From Deltaproteobacteria bacterium (GTDB lineage Bacteria > Desulfobacterota > DSM-4660 > Desulfatiglandales > B25-G16), in the NCBI GenBank assembly GCA_019310725.1, contig JAFDDT010000016.1:1-36200 (forward strand): a DNA stretch of 36,200 nucleotides, given 5' to 3'. Shown here in pieces: positions 8,979-18,021 of the stretch. A model generated the notes under the pieces. It was not told the DNA's origin. It did no database searches and saw only the letters and a program-made list of their open reading frames with translations. Each line of letters starts with the position of its first letter. The stretch's first letter is position 1. Both the position numbers and the translations under genes were made by a program.

Positions 8979-10931
8979 TCATGGCAAAGGAAGGAAATGT
9001 TTGCCGCTGATGGTCAGGAGAAGCGGGTCTCTTTGAGATCTTCTTTCACTATCAAAAGCCATCGGCCCAGTTACACCCTCAAAACCTTCAATTCCCGCAA
9101 GTGCAGAGCGCAGATCTTCCCTTGTTCTAATATCCCCGCCCTGTTCTCTGACGATCTCTTTGATTATTCCAATGCTATCATAACCGATGGCTGCTAAAAG
9201 TCCTGGCTTTTGCTGAAAATTGAGCTGGTATTGCTCAACGAAACTGTCCACACCTCTGAAACCGCTACCAGGAAAGAAGCCGGAAGGAAATATTGCTCCA
9301 TTAACATATCTTCCGGCGATTTCAATCAATTTGGGAGAGTTCCAAAGATTGGTTCCTAAAAGGGTTACCTCCACAACATCATAAAACGCCAATTGAGACG
9401 CTATAAGGCCCGCCCTTTCATAGCTATCAGGGATGAATACCGCATCAAAATCAATGATAGGATCAGGTTTCTCTCCTGATCCTTTCTCTTCCTCACTCTC
9501 CGGTTTTGGTCTGGTATAGAAAAGACCGACCATCTTTTTTATTGGCGTAGCAAAATCGGTATCCTTAGAATCATACGTCTCTACTGCGGTCACGGTGCCC
9601 CCGTGGAATTCGACCTCATCCCAAAACTTATTCATGAAATATCTGCCATAAGCATTGTCAGGATGCAGAATGGCAAATCTCTTTAACCCAATTTCACCGA
9701 GGACCTTATCGGTGAGACTTCTAACCTGGTCTTCTGGAGTAAGACAATTCTGAAAAACCATCTCTCCCGCGCTGGTTATTCCTTCACTCTGGCTGAGGGT
9801 AATGATGGGTATCCCCAATTCTTGTCCTATGGTTACGACCTCCTCAGCAACTCTGCTCAGAAGAGGACCTATAATAACAACTACCCTTTGCTTCTCAGCA
9901 AGTTCCCTAATTGCCTCGCATGCCCTTTCAGATTCGCCTTCAGTGTCCCTTATGACTAATTCCAGGGATGAAAGGTTTTCGTCAGTCTCCCGGAAGATAT
10001 CCAAACCCAGCTCCAGACCATGCAAAACCTCCTGACCATAAATGGCAAAAGGACCACTTAACGGTAGCAGGCAACCGATAGCATTAGGTTCAACCTGAAC
10101 TACCCTTTGGATCTTTTCCATCAATTCCTTCGCCACCGTGAACCATTCTCCCTCCCCTGCAAACCTCATTATCTTGATTGCCAACTCCTGTGCCTCTTCC
10201 AATCTATCAGTGAGAAGATAAGATGTGGCAAGCCGGTAGTAGATCGGAAATAGAAGACTGCTCTGCCTCGCATAGACAGCCATCTCTTTCAATTCTTCCT
10301 CTGTGGCTTCATAGATAAGATCGAGCAACTGAGACCTGATTTCTTCCTTCTTTTCTTTAGTGGACTGTGGCGATTCCAATACCTTGAACCACCAATAGCA
10401 GACTCGTGGGTAGTCTTTGAGTTGTTTTGCGTTTTGACCTAAAAGAAAAAATATCTCCTCTTTCCCAGGATAATCTTCATAAAGCTCAAGCCATTGAAGA
10501 GCAGATAGCCTTGATTCAGGGTATTTCTCTAGGTGGAAGTATGTCTTTGCGAGTAACAGATTGATCTCAGCCCTTTGTTCGTTCACGGGATATTTATCAA
10601 TAACCTCTAAGAGAAGAGGCAGGGCCTCTTCATATTGGTTCCTTCCATAGTATATAGTTGCCTTCCTGGCCAATACATCCCTCACCCTATCCCCTCTCGG
10701 ATATTCAGCAAGGTACCTGTCATAAGCAGCCAGGGCCTTATCATATTCTTTGTGACGCCAATGCTTTTCAGCGATAGCGAAATGATCGGTGACCGCTTTC
10801 TCTTCCAGTGGTTTCTCTATGAAGGGTTCTTTTAGAACAATCTTTTGCTCACACGAAACAAGAAAAAAGGCCACAACCAGGAGCACCATAGTAATGACCT
10901 TATTAAAATAAGCAGTGTTATTTGTCGCCAT
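8979..10931 (-). CDS. TPR plus periplasmic-binding-fold lipoprotein (LpoA-like)
   Basis: A 650-residue lipoprotein: signal peptide with lipobox LVSC (acyl Cys at 27), a tetratricopeptide-type helical region (about 45-270, YDKALAAYDRYLAEYP and similar), then a type 1 periplasmic binding fold (about 285-645, starting IGCLLPLSGPFAIYGQEVLHG). This architecture is that of penicillin-binding-protein activator LpoA; related proteins are also called branched-chain amino-acid ABC receptors, but no permease or ATPase gene is nearby. A role in outer-membrane-linked cell wall synthesis control is therefore inferred. ATG 10931 is 3 nt after the dnaK stop, so it is probably the third gene of a grpE-dnaK transcript, where dnaJ would be commoner. 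Confidence 0.75.
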   Translation of the reverse strand: MATNNTAYFNKVITMVLLVVAFFLVSCEQKIVLKEPFIEKPLEEKAVTDHFAIAEKHWRHKEYDKALAAYDRYLAEYPRGDRVRDVLARKATIYYGRNQYEEALPLLLEVIDKYPVNEQRAEINLLLAKTYFHLEKYPESRLSALQWLELYEDYPGKEEIFFLLGQNAKQLKDYPRVCYWWFKVLESPQSTKEKKEEIRSQLLDLIYEATEEELKEMAVYARQSSLLFPIYYRLATSYLLTDRLEEAQELAIKIMRFAGEGEWFTVAKELMEKIQRVVQVEPNAIGCLLPLSGPFAIYGQEVLHGLELGLDIFRETDENLSSLELVIRDTEGESERACEAIRELAEKQRVVVIIGPLLSRVAEEVVTIGQELGIPIITLSQSEGITSAGEMVFQNCLTPEDQVRSLTDKVLGEIGLKRFAILHPDNAYGRYFMNKFWDEVEFHGGTVTAVETYDSKDTDFATPIKKMVGLFYTRPKPESEEEKGSGEKPDPIIDFDAVFIPDSYERAGLIASQLAFYDVVEVTLLGTNLWNSPKLIEIAGRYVNGAIFPSGFFPGSGFRGVDSFVEQYQLNFQQKPGLLAAIGYDSIGIIKEIVREQGGDIRTREDLRSALAGIEGFEGVTGPMAFDSERRSQRDPLLLTISGKHFLPLP

Positions 10932-10934
10932 GCC

Positions 10935-12724
10935 TTACTTTACTTCCTCAAAGTCAGCGTCCACAACCTCCTCATCTTGCTTGGCTGATTCGGCAGATGC
11001 CTCAGCACCAGGTTGTGGGCCAGGTTGAGCTTCTGCCTGGCCAGCCTGGGCATATAAAACCTCGGCGAGTTTATGTGAAGCCTGGGTTAGTTCTTCTGAA
11101 AGCCGTTTTATCTCTGCTGCGTCTTCACCTTCCATAGCCTTCTTCAGGTTGGCGATAGCATTTTCTATCTCGCCCTTGCTACCAGCATCGAGCTTATCCG
11201 CAGCCTCTTTGATAGTCTTTTCAGTCGCATAGATGAGCGAGTCAGCAGCATTTCGGGCATCAACCAGTTCCCTCTTCTTCTTGTCTTCTTCAGAGTGAAG
11301 CTCAGCATCCTTGACAAGCTTCTCAATTTCCTCCTCACTGAGGCCACTCGAGGCGGTTATCTTGATCGATTGTTCCTTCCCGGTTCCTAAATCTTTGGCA
11401 GAGACGTTAACAATACCATTTGCATCAATATCAAAGGTCACCTCTATCTGAGGCATCCCTCTTGGAGCCGGCGGAATCCCAACCAGTTCAAAGCGACCAA
11501 GAGTTTTGTTGTATGCAGCCATTTCCCTTTCGCCCTGAAGCACATGGATGGAAACCGCTGGCTGGTTATCGGCTGCAGTTGAAAATATCTGACTCTTTTT
11601 AGTTGGTATGGTCGTATTTTTCTCAATGAGCTTGGTGAAAACACCACCGAGGGTTTCAATCCCCAGGGAGAGTGGAGTAATATCAAGAAGGAGGACATCT
11701 TTTACATCACCCTTTAAAACACCACCCTGTATAGCTGCACCGATTGCAACAACCTCATCGGGATTGACACCCTTGTTCGGATCCTTACCGAAGATTTGCT
11801 TTACCTTTTCCTGAACCTTGGGCATCCTGGTCATCCCACCAACTAGAATAACCTCGTTAATGTCACTGGGCTGTAAGCCGGCATCTCGCAAGGCAATCTT
11901 GCACGGTTCGGTTGTCTCTTCAACCAGATCACCTACAAGGGCCTCGAGTTTTGCTCTGGTCAGTTTGATGTTCAGGTGTTTTGGGCCGCTCGCATCAGCA
12001 GTAATAAAGGGGAGATTAACGTCTGTCTCCATTGAGGTGGAAAGTTCCATCTTCGCCTTCTCAGCAGCCTCCCATTTGTTGATTTAACCTCGAATACGCC
12101 ATCACCTATTTCTAAGATAGAGATATCGAAGGTGCCACCCCCCAGATCAAAGACAGCAATCTTCTCATCCTTCTTTTTGTCCAGGCCATACGCCAGTGAT
12201 GCAGCAGTAGGTTCATTAATGATTCGCTGAACGTTCAATCCTGCAATCCTTCCTGCATCTTTTGTTGCCTGTCTTTGGCTGTCATTGAAATATGCCGGAA
12301 CCGTAATAACGGCATCGGTTACCTTTTCACCAAGATATTCTTCAGCGGTTTGTTTCATTTTGGTCAAGACCATCGAGGAAATCTCGGCAGCGCTATAATC
12401 CTTGCCCCTAACGGTAACCTGTGCATCGCCGTTCTTTGCCTTGGTAATCTTGTAGGGAGATATCTTAACATCTCTTTTAACCTCATCCGAATCAAACTTC
12501 CTGCCAATCAGTCTTTTAACTGCATAAACAGTGTTATCCGGATTGGTAATCGCCTGCCTTCTAGCGGTCTGCCCAACAAGCCGCTCCCCGCTATCAGTAA
12601 ATGCCACAACAGAGGGTGTGGTCCGGTTTCCTTCAACATTGGCAATTACCTTTGCGTCACCTCCCTCCATAATAGCAACACAGGAGTTAGTGGTTCCCAA
12701 ATCGATTCCAATTATTTTACTCAT
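10935..12724 (-). pseudogene. dnaK: Chaperone DnaK, internal deletion of about 121 bp with frameshift
   Basis: Hsp70 chaperone. The N-terminal part shows [13 protein letters not shown] and [10 protein letters not shown]; the C-terminal part shows [14 protein letters not shown], the substrate-binding domain and the acidic tail DADFEEVK. Between them the frame breaks: after STNG (to 12072) the DNA jumps to the codons for [11 protein letters not shown] (from 12071) in another frame. Compared with E. coli DnaK, about 40 residues from DTHLGG through LK are missing. The phase requires a deletion of 3n+1 bases, and 40 codons plus one base (121) fits. Restored length would be about 636 residues. The lost part belongs to the ATPase domain, so the product would be non-functional. 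The gene is well expressed by its signals (AAGGAGGAG before ATG 12724). An assembly error is plausible. Confidence 0.9.
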
Positions 12725-12782
12725 CGTCTCCTCCTTGAAAGTATATTTCCTGGAATTGTATGAATTTTCTATTAATTTTTTC

Positions 12783-13424
12783 TTACTTTGTGGCCTTCCC
12801 TTGTGAGATCACAACCATTGATGGCCTCATCAAACGCCCATTGAGCAAGTAGCCCTTCTGTAATTCCATGACTACGTGCCCTGGTGCAACGGTATCGTCT
12901 ATCTGTTGTGAGACCGACTCATGGAAGTTGGGGTCAAAAGGTTTTCCCAGTGCCTCCACCTCATTGAGACCAGCTTTCTTTAACGCCTTCATCAGACCGT
13001 CTCGCGTCAGCTCAAGTCCTTCAACCAACGCCGAGGAATTTTCATCATTTCGTGCGTGGGATATCGCCTTGTCAAGGTTGTCAATTACCGGAAGGATTTC
13101 TTTAATGATGGATTCATTAGCATACCTGGCCAGTTCATCCCGTTCCTTTATTCCTCTTTTTTTGATATTTTCCATTTCGGCATAGGTTCGCATATACAGA
13201 TCGTAATTTTTTTCGGCCTCTTCACGGGTATCAGTTAGTTTTTTCAAGAGCTCCTGTTTGGTCATCTCCTCTGCCTTTTTCACCACCTTTTCTGGGCCCT
13301 TTTCCTTAGCTTTTTTTTCTGGCTTTTGTGCTAGATCTTCCGCCTTTTTGTTTTCTGTATCCACCTGTTCGAAGCCCTCAGCCTTCTGTTGATCTTCGAC
13401 TCCCTTGACCTCTATTCTCGCCAT
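12783..13424 (-). CDS. grpE: Nucleotide exchange factor GrpE
   Basis: Co-chaperone that releases ADP from DnaK. The 213-residue product has a charged, Lys/Glu-rich N-terminal extension (about 1-60), a long coiled coil ([20 protein letters not shown], about 60-110), and the beta-domain ending with the family signature [20 protein letters not shown]. It precedes dnaK on the same strand, 58 nt away, as in heat-shock operons. No hrcA gene and no CIRCE element (TTAGCACTC/GAGTGCTAA) were seen upstream; a sigma-70-like promoter lies 226 nt or so away. Confidence 0.93.
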   Translation of the reverse strand: MARIEVKGVEDQQKAEGFEQVDTENKKAEDLAQKPEKKAKEKGPEKVVKKAEEMTKQELLKKLTDTREEAEKNYDLYMRTYAEMENIKKRGIKERDELARYANESIIKEILPVIDNLDKAISHARNDENSSALVEGLELTRDGLMKALKKAGLNEVEALGKPFDPNFHESVSQQIDDTVAPGHVVMELQKGYLLNGRLMRPSMVVISQGKATK

Positions 13425-13474
13425 ATCTCACCTAAAACATGATCTGCAAATTTACTTCACTCAATCAGATGTTC

Positions 13475-13498
13475 ACAGGTTGTTGCCCAAACGGAAAT
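13475..13498 (-). repeat. 24-base motif shared by the grpE and PilB-like gene leaders
   Basis: On the minus strand this reads ATTTCCGTTTGGGCAACA then ACCTGT. The same 24 bases with a single G for A change stand at 5157-5180 on the plus strand. Both copies are in sense orientation, 50 to 110 nt upstream of a start codon. It may be a dispersed repeat or a regulatory site; no known site is recognised. Confidence 0.6.
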
Positions 13499-13657
13499 CC
13501 CTTTGAGCGCCTCATCCTTCTCTCATAACGCACCAAAAAGATTTTGTCTATTATTGTTGCCCTGTAAGATAGCCATGTAACCCGTGCCGACTCACATCAC
13601 CAACAAGCCTCCACAGGGCAAGATTCACCACATAGGGCTCATCTAAATCATTAAAAA

Positions 13658-13686
13658 ATGTTAAACATCGGGATAGGCGTTGTCAA
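13658..13686 (-). promoter_or_regulatory. Likely sigma-70 promoter for grpE-dnaK
   Basis: On the minus strand TTGACA (13686-13681), a 17-nt spacer, and TAACAT (13663-13658). It lies between the end of purC and grpE. Predicted transcription start near 13651 gives a leader of about 226 nt, long for a chaperone operon. No good sigma-32 match with normal spacing was found here. Confidence 0.6.
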
Positions 13687-13718
13687 GGGTGAGGAGGCAA
13701 CAAGAAAGACCTAATTCA

Positions 13719-14606
13719 TCACAGTTTTTTTCCGGTTAACCTTTCAAGAACCTCGAGATATTTATCCCTCGTAATGTGAATGACCTCTGATGGTAATTTT
13801 GGTGGAGGTGGTTTTTTCGGCCAATCAAGCCCGTTGAGGTAGTCCCTCAGGAACTGCTTGTCAAAGCTCTTTTGAGCCCTCCCGGGGCTGTATTCAGCCA
13901 TTGGCCAGAATCTGGATGAATCAGGGGTCAACACCTCATCAATTAGCATGAGGCGATCTTTTACCAGCCCGAACTCGAACTTGGTGTCCGCAATAATGAT
14001 TCCCCTCTCAGAGGCAAAATCTTTTCCATACTGGTAGAGTTTCAGGCTGATCCTTTTTATCTCCTTGGCTCTCTGCTCCCCGACAATTTTGACAACTTCC
14101 TCAAAGGAGATATTTTCGTCGTGGGTTCCCGGGGCAGCCTTGGTTGAGGGTGTGAAGATCGGCTCTGGCAGTTGAGATGATTCTTTCAAGCCTTCAGCAA
14201 GAGGAATACCTGAAATGCTCCCCTGAGCTCGATACTCAACCCATCCGGACCCCGAAAGGTATCCCCTCACAACGCACTCAACAGAAAGGGGCTCGGCTCT
14301 ATGCACCAGCATACTCCGGCCAATCAATTGGTCCCTATAAGGCTTACACGATTCAGGATACTCATCGGGATCTGCTGTTATGAAATGGTTATCAATTATG
14401 GAGGAGAGTTTTTCAAACCAGAAGATAGAAATCTGGGTCAAGATCCCTCCCTTGTCCGGAATCGGATCATCCATTACCACATCAAATGCGGAGATTCGGT
14501 CAGTGGCAACGATAAGTAAATGCTCCCCTACCTCGTAAATATCCCGAACCTTCCCGCGATTAGCCAGCCTCAGATTGGAAAAATTTGTTTCTCTGACTGT
14601 TTCCAT
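13719..14606 (-). CDS. purC: Phosphoribosylaminoimidazole-succinocarboxamide synthase (SAICAR synthetase)
   Basis: Purine biosynthesis enzyme that joins CAIR and aspartate with ATP. Family motifs: RGKVRDIYEVGEHLLIVATD at the N-terminus, ISAFDVVMDDPIPDKG, the SGSGWVEY and GTHDENIS segments, and IIADTKFEFG, LIDEVLTPDSSRFW. The 295-residue length belongs to the longer class of PurC. It is divergent from hisI with about 165 bp between the starts, and its 3' end lies next to the grpE promoter. Identification is secure; no other pur genes are in the window. Confidence 0.95.
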   Translation of the reverse strand: METVRETNFSNLRLANRGKVRDIYEVGEHLLIVATDRISAFDVVMDDPIPDKGGILTQISIFWFEKLSSIIDNHFITADPDEYPESCKPYRDQLIGRSMLVHRAEPLSVECVVRGYLSGSGWVEYRAQGSISGIPLAEGLKESSQLPEPIFTPSTKAAPGTHDENISFEEVVKIVGEQRAKEIKRISLKLYQYGKDFASERGIIIADTKFEFGLVKDRLMLIDEVLTPDSSRFWPMAEYSPGRAQKSFDKQFLRDYLNGLDWPKKPPPPKLPSEVIHITRDKYLEVLERLTGKKL

Positions 14607-14660
14607 GGCATTCCTTATACCTCAAAATAGATCGTGTTGCCATAAAATACGAAACATAAA

Positions 14661-14689
14661 TTGCAAAAAATCAATATAGACAATATACT
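14661..14689 (+). promoter_or_regulatory. Likely sigma-70 promoter for hisI-hisG
   Basis: TTGCAA at 14661-14666, a 17-nt spacer, and TATACT at 14684-14689, in the AT-rich gap between divergent purC and hisI. A second overlapping candidate is TAGACA at 14677-14682 with TATATA at 14700-14705, also 17 nt apart. The leader would be about 60 to 75 nt. No histidine-codon-rich leader peptide was seen. Confidence 0.6.
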
Positions 14690-14771
14690 ATATTCTCTGT
14701 ATATAAAAAGGCTAGAATTTTACAGTTTGACTCGCAGGCACCATTAACTATTGAGAAATGAGAGCATCAAG

Positions 14772-15152
14772 ATGGTCGAACTAGATTTCAACAAAGGTAA
14801 TAGGATATTGCCCGCTATTGCCCAGGATTATAAATCCGGCAAGGTCTTAATGGTTGCCTATATGAATAATGAGGCGTGGCAGCTTACCCTCCAGACTGGA
14901 GAAGCCCATTACTGGAGCCGCTCTCGCCAGGCGCTTTGGCATAAGGGGGCGACTTCAGGCAACATCCAGAAAGTAAAAGAGGTTTTTGCTGACTGTGACC
15001 ATGATGCCATCCTTCTTAAGGTGGAGCAAATAGGAGGGGCCGCCTGCCATCTGGGGTATGAGAGCTGCTTTCACAACAAGATTGATAAGTATGGAGAGGA
15101 AATCACTGTAGGCGAAAGGATATTTGACCCAGAAAAGGTATACAAGAAATGA
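14772..15152 (+). CDS. hisI: Phosphoribosyl-AMP cyclohydrolase
   Basis: Third step of histidine biosynthesis: opens the adenine ring of PR-AMP. The 126-residue protein is the single-domain HisI without a HisE part. Metal-site features are visible: ADCDHDAILLKVEQIGGAAC with the Asp cluster and Cys, then YESCF. ATG 14772 is chosen over an upstream TTG at 14751 because GAGAG lies 7 nt before it and the conserved region begins directly after it. The stop overlaps the hisG start (ATGA), so the two genes are translationally coupled. Confidence 0.95.
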   Translation: MVELDFNKGNRILPAIAQDYKSGKVLMVAYMNNEAWQLTLQTGEAHYWSRSRQALWHKGATSGNIQKVKEVFADCDHDAILLKVEQIGGAACHLGYESCFHNKIDKYGEEITVGERIFDPEKVYKK

Positions 15153-16021
15153 ACATATTGAAACTCGGTATTCCAAAGGGGAGCCTCGAGAAAGCAACGC
15201 TCAGGCTGTTTGAGAAATCAGGCTGGAAGATATCTATTGCTGATCGGAATTACTTCCCTGAAATAAACGATGCCTCCATTAGATGCTCGATCCTGAGGGC
15301 CCAGGAAATGCCCGTGCAGGTGGAAAACGGAACAATCGATGTTGGCCTCACCGGGTTAGACTGGAAAGAGGAAAATGAATCAGATGTTGTCACTGTCTCT
15401 GACCTGATGTATTCAAAGGTGAGCCAGAGCCCTGCCCGCTGGGTTTTGGCAGTGGCTGCCGATTCCGACATCGAGAAATTGTCCGATCTCACCGGTAAAA
15501 AAATAGCAACTGAACTGGTTAATTTTACCAGAAAATACTTCGCTCAAAAGGGAATAGAGGTTAAAGTTGAATTTTCATGGGGAACAACCGAGGCAAAGGT
15601 TGCAGCAGGTTTAGCAGATGCGATTGTTGAGGTTACCGAGACAGGGAGCACTATCGAGGCTCATGGTTTGAAGATTATCCATGAATTGATGCAAACAAAC
15701 ACTATACTCATTGCAAACAAAAACGCCTGGGGAGATTCATGGAAGAGAAGCAAAATTGAACAGATTGCTCTTCTTCTCAAAGGGGCTTTGAGGGCTGAAA
15801 ATATGGTGGGCCTCAAGATGAATATGCCAAAAGAACAATTGGCCGAAATCATCCCCTTACTCCCCAGTATTACCTCTCCCACAATAGCCAGTCTCTACCA
15901 ATCCGATTGGGTCTCGGTTGAGATTATGGTTCACAATGAAAGGGTCAGGGAACTTATCCCCCAATTGATAAAAAAAGGGGCCGAAGGTATCATTGAATAT
16001 CCATTAAATAAGGTAATTTGA
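15149..16021 (+). CDS. hisG: ATP phosphoribosyltransferase, long form
   Basis: First and committed step of histidine biosynthesis. The N-terminus reads LKLGIPKGSLEKATLRLFEKSG; the phosphoribosyl-binding region EVTETGSTIEAHGLKII is typical. The 290-residue length and the C-terminal part (about 215-290, MVGLKMNMPKEQLAEIIP to GIIEYPLNKVI) show the long form that carries its own ACT-like regulatory domain for histidine feedback, so no HisZ partner is needed. It overlaps hisI by 4 nt and is followed at once by a TPR lipoprotein gene. Confidence 0.95.
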   Translation: MNILKLGIPKGSLEKATLRLFEKSGWKISIADRNYFPEINDASIRCSILRAQEMPVQVENGTIDVGLTGLDWKEENESDVVTVSDLMYSKVSQSPARWVLAVAADSDIEKLSDLTGKKIATELVNFTRKYFAQKGIEVKVEFSWGTTEAKVAAGLADAIVEVTETGSTIEAHGLKIIHELMQTNTILIANKNAWGDSWKRSKIEQIALLLKGALRAENMVGLKMNMPKEQLAEIIPLLPSITSPTIASLYQSDWVSVEIMVHNERVRELIPQLIKKGAEGIIEYPLNKVI

Positions 16022-16023
16022 CT

Positions 16024-16788
16024 ATGGAGATTTTATCGAGATGGATAAGGAGTCCATTGATCTTTATTTTGTTTGCTATCATGCTCGGTGGTTGTGCACA
16101 AGATAAGGCTCTGATGAAAAACCAGGCCCAGGCAAAACGGGACTTGGGGAAATCCCTTTTGGCGGACGGAAATTATGCCGCTAGCCTTAGCGAATTACTG
16201 GAGGCAGTGCGGCTTGACCCTGAAAACCCAGACATACATAATGACCTGGCCCTCACCTACCGCGAAATGAGGATGTACACCCAAGCCATTACCCATTTTG
16301 ATAAGGCAATAGAATTGCGGCCTGATTATTCGGAGGCTTACAATAACCTCGGCACAGTATATCTCATCCTTGCTGACTGGAGCCGTGCGATTACCTGCTT
16401 TAGGAAAGCCTTGACCAATAGCGTTTATGCCACACCCCACTTTGCCTATAATAACCTGGGACTAGCATACTATGAAAAAGGACAGTTTAGATTGGCCGTA
16501 GATGCCTATTTAAAGGCCGTTCAAGCGAACCCATCCTTCAGCAGGGCTTTTCATAATCTCGGGGTTGCGTATGAGGCCCTCGGTGAATGGATGAAAGCCT
16601 TGGAGGCCTATGAGGCATCGATACGCTATGCACCTGATGATCCCAGATCTTACTTCCATCTTGGCAAGCTATACCTTCGCCTCAACAAACTGCCTCTGGC
16701 CGTCGAAAACCTTGAAGAAACTATCAGGTTAGATAAAAGAGGCATTATTGCGCCGGAGGCAAAACGCCTATTAGAAAGGACACAGTAA
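16024..16788 (+). CDS. TPR-repeat lipoprotein, PilF/PilW-like
   Basis: A 254-residue lipoprotein with signal peptide and lipobox LGGC (Cys 24), followed by about six tetratricopeptide repeats (for example LSELLEAVRLDPENPDIHND, ITHFDKAIELRPDYSEAYNN). This resembles PilF/PilW, the outer-membrane pilotin that helps assemble the type IV pilus secretin, but TPR lipoproteins are varied and no secretin gene is near. A TTG at 16018 would add two residues; ATG 16024 is chosen, with AAGG 11 nt upstream. It sits between hisG and an aminotransferase gene, only 2 to 5 nt from each, so it is in the same transcript. Confidence 0.75.
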   Translation: MEILSRWIRSPLIFILFAIMLGGCAQDKALMKNQAQAKRDLGKSLLADGNYAASLSELLEAVRLDPENPDIHNDLALTYREMRMYTQAITHFDKAIELRPDYSEAYNNLGTVYLILADWSRAITCFRKALTNSVYATPHFAYNNLGLAYYEKGQFRLAVDAYLKAVQANPSFSRAFHNLGVAYEALGEWMKALEAYEASIRYAPDDPRSYFHLGKLYLRLNKLPLAVENLEETIRLDKRGIIAPEAKRLLERTQ

Positions 16789-16792
16789 GCTT

Positions 16793-17935
16793 ATGCCAGT
16801 TGCTACCAGGGCTATAGATTTCCGTTCTTTCATTGCTATGGATGTCATGGAAAGGGCGAATGTCCTTGAAAGGCAGGGGCAGCATATCATTCATCTTGAG
16901 ATTGGGGAGCCAGATTTTGATACCCCTCAGTGCATTAGAGAGGCAGGGATTAGGGCTATCATGGAAGGAAAAACCCATTACACCCACAGCTTGGGAATAC
17001 TCGAGCTCAGGGAGGCCATATGCCGCCGATACCTGGATACATATGGCGTAAACATTAACCCTGGCCAAGTTATAGTAACCTCTGGCACTTCGCCGGCAAT
17101 GGTATTGATCTTTTCAGCTCTCTTAGAAAATAGAGATGAAATTATCGTCTCCAATCCCTATTACCCTTGCTATCCCAACATCATTGCCTATGTTGGCGCA
17201 AATTGTGTGTCCGTAAATGTCCATGAAGACGATGGATTCCAATTTCGGCTCGAAGATGTTGCTCCAAAAATAACTCCCCGCACCAAGGCAATCCTGATCA
17301 ACTCTCCATCAAATCCGACTGGCAATCTCCTCTCTGCTGACAGAATGCAGAGGATAGCTGATCTAGGTCTCTATGTTATCTCTGATGAGATATATCATGG
17401 CCTGGTGTATGAAGGAGAAGAGCACACAATCTTAGAATACACCGACAAAGCATTTGTCTTGAATGGCTTTTCTAAACTCTATGCCATGACCGGATGGAGA
17501 CTGGGTTACATTATTGCGCCATCCGATTTCGTCAGACCAATCCAAAAGATCCAGCAAAACCTTTTTATCTCGGCCAATAGTGTCTCCCAATGGGCGGGTC
17601 TGACAGCTCTGAGCGAAGCACAGCCAGATGTGGAAAAGATGAAAGCCATATACGACCAGAGAAGGCATTATATCATCAAAAGACTCAAAGAACTCAGTTT
17701 CGGAATTGGTGTTGATCCTGTTGGAGCCTTTTATGTGCTCGCTCGGGCGAATCATCTATCCACCAATTCCTACGAGCTGGCCTTTGAGATTTTGGAAAAA
17801 GCAGGAGTAGGTGTTGCACCTGGGATTGACTTTGGAGCCAATGCCGAAGGATACCTTAGGTTTTCCTACGCAAACTCACTTGAAAATATCACCGAGGGGC
17901 TTGAAAGCATAGAGAAGTTTTTGAAAAACAGGTAA
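16793..17935 (+). CDS. Class I/II pyridoxal-phosphate aminotransferase
   Basis: A 380-residue fold-type I aminotransferase of the aspartate aminotransferase family. Visible features: IHLEIGEPDFDTP at the N-terminus, NSPSNPTGNLL, DEIYHGLVYEG, the PLP lysine in GFSKLYAMTGWRLGY (about residue 228) and the C-terminal Arg in GYLRFSYANS. It could act on aspartate, alanine or other amino acids; the substrate cannot be fixed from sequence. Position after hisI-hisG suggests amino-acid metabolism, but histidinol-phosphate aminotransferase (HisC) is not favoured, since the N-terminal region matches AspC-type proteins better. Confidence 0.85.
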   Translation: MPVATRAIDFRSFIAMDVMERANVLERQGQHIIHLEIGEPDFDTPQCIREAGIRAIMEGKTHYTHSLGILELREAICRRYLDTYGVNINPGQVIVTSGTSPAMVLIFSALLENRDEIIVSNPYYPCYPNIIAYVGANCVSVNVHEDDGFQFRLEDVAPKITPRTKAILINSPSNPTGNLLSADRMQRIADLGLYVISDEIYHGLVYEGEEHTILEYTDKAFVLNGFSKLYAMTGWRLGYIIAPSDFVRPIQKIQQNLFISANSVSQWAGLTALSEAQPDVEKMKAIYDQRRHYIIKRLKELSFGIGVDPVGAFYVLARANHLSTNSYELAFEILEKAGVGVAPGIDFGANAEGYLRFSYANSLENITEGLESIEKFLKNR

Positions 17936-18021
17936 CAAAGTTTTGTCAGTCGTCAGTTTGCAGTTGTCTGCATTCATGCCTGTTGAGTCTGTTGGGTTTA
18001 TTATGCTTGTTGGGTTCATCG

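Noticed and set aside
11972-12120. Programmed frameshift in dnaK
   Set aside because: About 40 conserved residues are absent at the join, which frameshifting alone cannot explain.
16793-17935. Aminotransferase as GnnB partner of the lipid A oxidoreductase
   Set aside because: It is an AspC-type class I/II enzyme, not the DegT/DnrJ type expected for GnnB, and lies in another operon.
17983-18021. N-terminal extension of EngB
   Set aside because: The 13 extra codons come from the TGTTGGG-type spacer iteration and are not in the family.
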